37,572 nt of DNA from assembly GCA_001821435.1 (NCBI GenBank), contig MHLP01000006.1, positions 1-37,572 on the forward strand, read 5' to 3'. A model generated the notes under the pieces. The model did no database searches. It saw nothing but the letters and a program-made list of their open reading frames with translations, and was not told the origin of the DNA. Positions 37,442-37,572 of this stretch are shown here, piece after piece. The first letter of the stretch is position 1. Each line of letters opens with the position of its first letter. The DNA is from Candidatus Lloydbacteria bacterium RIFCSPLOWO2_01_FULL_50_20. Its GTDB lineage: Bacteria > Patescibacteriota > Minisyncoccia > Phycocordibacterales > UBA6899. The position numbers and the translations under genes are program-made.

Positions 37442-37572
37442 ATGATCAAGCGAGTCGCGGCGAATCTCGCGTTAACGGTGCTGGCATTTATTGTATGCGG
37501 TATTCCCGCATGGATCTGGCTGGGATTCCGAGCACTCGCATCCCCCGAAGGATTCGGCTTAATGGTAAATTT
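37442..37572 (+). CDS. small membrane protein, cut by the window end
   Basis: The ATG at 37442 follows GGAGAAAGAAAG. The visible 43 codons have a basic start (IKRVAANLA) and a hydrophobic span (about residues 8-30, LTVLAFIVCGIPAWIWLGF). The rest lies outside the window, so no family can be given. Confidence 0.6.
   Translation, partial: MIKRVAANLALTVLAFIVCGIPAWIWLGFRALASPEGFGLMVN

Noticed and set aside
30153-37572. Integron cassette array
   Set aside because: There is no tyrosine integrase in the window and I could not find paired GTTRRRY/RYYYAAC attC cores after each gene. The units end in intrinsic terminators.
1-37572. CRISPR array, tRNA or rRNA genes
   Set aside because: No regularly spaced direct repeats with spacers, no tRNA T-loop/anticodon pattern and no rRNA blocks were noticed on either strand by reading.

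Overview
The window reads as a chromosomal segment of a small-genome bacterium, most likely a member of the Patescibacteria (Candidate Phyla Radiation, Parcubacteria-like). The reasons are the dense single-gene transcription units, many short or unrecognised proteins, receiver-only response regulators with no kinase nearby, membrane-anchored DsbA/thioredoxin proteins, and short palindromic repeats that even sit inside coding sequence. This placement is inference from gene content: there is no rRNA or marker gene here, and no tRNA or CRISPR array was seen. Layout, part 1 (1-19.2 kb), mostly housekeeping. In order: a PspC protein (+); cyclophilin PPIase, NADAR glycosidase, PepA and PyrF (-); a redox block of NADH dehydrogenase II, DsbB and an anchored thioredoxin (-); an unusual P-loop protein (-); two REC-only regulators and a NUDIX hydrolase (+); an M3 oligopeptidase (-). 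Next comes a strongly structured, promoter-driven non-coding RNA candidate (11.16-11.53 kb), a 945-residue protein of unknown function (-), a triplicated-module membrane protein (+), the GTPase EngB (-), a small HNH-like protein (-), a DsbA-like protein (+) and sufC-sufT (-). Part 2 (19.2-29.3 kb). Two tandem prolyl-aminopeptidase-like paralogues share an almost identical 110-bp 5' block. A PYROXD2/CrtI-type oxidoreductase follows. The rest of the SUF iron-sulfur system is here: sufD-sufS-sufU is a tight operon, and sufB stands alone, separated from it by two small self-contained promoter-gene-terminator units on the opposite strand. Then come a membrane protein and a third REC protein. Part 3 (29.3-37.6 kb), accessory. 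After an orphan MlaC-like secreted protein there is a run of small, mostly plus-strand genes, many with a near-consensus TTGACA-N17-TATAGT-like promoter and a GC hairpin ending in a common CTTTTTTATTT tail. They include zinc-ribbon proteins, a diverged NADAR-like protein, a nucleotidyltransferase and unknowns. Between them lie gene remnants (YbjQ, CHAP amidase, a DUF4342 tail copy, a frameshifted DUF3008-type gene), tandem REP-like palindromes, and one of two copies of a roughly 115-nt structured terminator-like element whose other copy is near engB. How it fits together: three SUF clusters supply a complete-looking SufBCDSU(T) Fe-S assembly set. Thioredoxin/DsbB/DsbA with NDH-2 imply disulfide formation outside the membrane coupled to a quinone pool. 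Several genes have their -10 element 7-8 nt before the start codon, suggesting leaderless mRNAs, while the accessory small genes use Shine-Dalgarno sites.
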